A stretch of 64,000 nucleotides of DNA, from positions 558,001-622,000 of the forward strand of contig NZ_CP025198.1 in the NCBI RefSeq assembly GCF_003325455.1, in the 5' to 3' direction. Position 1 is the first letter of the stretch; every line of letters begins with the position of its first letter. The translations under genes were made by a program, and so were the position numbers. The notes beneath the pieces are model-generated. The model was not told the origin of the DNA. It was given only the letters and a program-made list of their open reading frames with translations, and did not search any database. Shown piece by piece: positions 63,109 through 64,000 of the stretch. This DNA comes from Acidipropionibacterium virtanenii (lineage in GTDB: Bacteria; Actinomycetota; Actinomycetes; Propionibacteriales; Propionibacteriaceae).

Positions 63109-64000
63109 AGCAGGGAGTCCTGGGACTCGGAAGGATCCGGGGCAGTGGTCCCGGGCTCTCCGGTCGTTCCGGGCCTGTCGGTCGTTCCGGGCCCGTCGGT
63201 CCTGCCGGGCTCCTCGGTGGTGCCCGAGGCTGCGGCCTCCACCGGCTGCTCAGGGCTCCCGGTCCCTCCGGCGTCCCCGGAGCCCTCGCCGGCATCGTCG
63301 GTGCCGGCCTCGTCGAAGCTGCGGGCCAGCACCCGGCTCTCGTGGCCGGGCTCGTTCTGGAACAGGATCACTCCGCCGACGTAGTCCTCGAGGGTCTGGA
63401 GCATCTTCATCGGGGTGGCCAGCAGCAACTGGAACCCGAAACTGCGGAACACCTCCAGCCCGGCCCGGGTGAACTCCGGGTCGGTCTTGTCGAAGGCCTC
63501 GTCCAGGGCCACCAGCCCGTACTGGGGTACGGCGGCGCCGTCGCGGGCCAGCTGATAGCGCAGCGCGGCCGCCAGACAGAAGGTCACGAACTTCTGCCGT
63601 TCCCCGCCGGACCGTCCCCCGGCGTCCTCGTAGAAATCGATCGGTCGCGCATCGGCGTCGATCACCTCGGCACGGAACTCGACGTGCTGCCGGGTGTCCA
63701 GGCACAGATCGCGCCACTTGCGGTCCGCCAGTTCCTGGGAGCGGAATCGGGCCATCAGACGCTGAATGCGCAGGAATCGCTCCTCGGCTCCGCGACGCGC
63801 CTCGGGATCGTCGCCGGCCTCCATCACATCGGAGACGGAGTTGGCGGTGATGTCCTGGAGCTCGGCGAGGAAGTCGCGGACCTCGGGGAGGTGGCGCACC
63901 GAGACCTTCACCTGGAGGTGAGCGCCGGGGGAGTACTCGGTGCGCATGAGGGACTCGTTGATCGGGTCGATCCGGTTGCGCACCTCGCGGCGGGAGGTGC
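63105..64000 (-). CDS. jetC: Wadjet SMC-like ATPase JetC, C-terminal part (5' end outside window)
   Basis: The frame is open to the right edge, so about 298 C-terminal residues are seen. The ABC signature GGRSGGERQK and Walker B LVALDEAFDKTD are those of the MukB-like ATPase of Wadjet. After the ATPase head a Pro/Gly/Thr-rich tail of about 50 residues is found (TDGPGTTDRPGTTGEPGTT), which is unusual for the family. jetA and jetB are expected beyond the right edge. Confidence 0.9.
   Translation of the reverse strand, partial: TSRREVRNRIDPINESLMRTEYSPGAHLQVKVSVRHLPEVRDFLAELQDITANSVSDVMEAGDDPEARRGAEERFLRIQRLMARFRSQELADRKWRDLCLDTRQHVEFRAEVIDADARPIDFYEDAGGRSGGERQKFVTFCLAAALRYQLARDGAAVPQYGLVALDEAFDKTDPEFTRAGLEVFRSFGFQLLLATPMKMLQTLEDYVGGVILFQNEPGHESRVLARSFDEAGTDDAGEGSGDAGGTGSPEQPVEAAASGTTEEPGRTDGPGTTDRPGTTGEPGTTAPDPSESQDSLL

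Overview
This is a high-GC actinobacterial window. The prolyl aminopeptidase, sugar and oxidative-stress repertoire and codon use would fit a Propionibacteriaceae genome (Acidipropionibacterium-like), but that placement is inference. No rRNA or tRNA gene was recognised.

Region 1 (1-10.8 kb) begins with the 3' end of an MFS transporter. A leftward cluster then encodes a nearly complete sulfo-Embden-Meyerhof-Parnas type pathway. In transcription order it holds a PfkB kinase (YihV-like), a class I aldolase very close to YihT, a YihS-type isomerase, a GPH-family glycoside importer, a GH31 alpha-glycosidase, a TauE/SafE exporter, a YihU-type reductase and a DeoR-type regulator. Together they would import a sulfoquinovose-type glycoside, hydrolyse it, isomerise, phosphorylate and cleave the sugar, reduce the C3 product and export it.

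Region 2 (11.2-30.4 kb) is a type I-G (formerly I-U) CRISPR-Cas locus, all transcribed leftward: csb1 (cas7), csb2 (cas5-cas6), cas3 with a C-terminal HD domain, csb3, a cas4-cas1 fusion and cas2, then a leader and one very long array of about 97 repeats of 36 bp. A 2.6-kb IS21-family element (istA/istB) sits inside the array, with a 6-bp target duplication next to a repeat. The leader-distal repeats are degenerate but keep their hairpin. Upstream of the cas genes is a HicA-like small ORF with a good promoter, two CRISPR-repeat-like fragments, and next to one of them a spacer-like sequence that matches the promoter in 16 of 17 positions. The single mismatch is at nucleotide 6. This looks like a crRNA-like guide that directs Cascade to its own neighbourhood (CreR or CreTA-like), and it is the most interesting item in the window. 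An HTH protein gene lies immediately upstream.

Region 3 (30.6-57.7 kb) is a stress and redox neighbourhood. It holds a CynX-type transporter, ChaB, small stress proteins, an SDR, a Fur-family regulator with katG, dps, an NAD(P)/FAD reductase, a second SDR, a KGG-repeat protein, a divergent CDF protein, a large-subunit catalase (katE), a LuxR-type regulator, an NhaA-thioredoxin-fold fusion, two zinc alcohol dehydrogenases flanking a CYP152-type P450, an eRF1-like (Rv2629/Balon-type) protein, a YihY/BrkB protein and several small membrane or acidic proteins.

Region 4 (57.8-64 kb) has a prolyl aminopeptidase, a predicted beta-solenoid protein, a MATE exporter, and at the right edge jetD plus the C-terminal part of jetC from a Wadjet anti-plasmid system, whose remaining genes lie outside the window.
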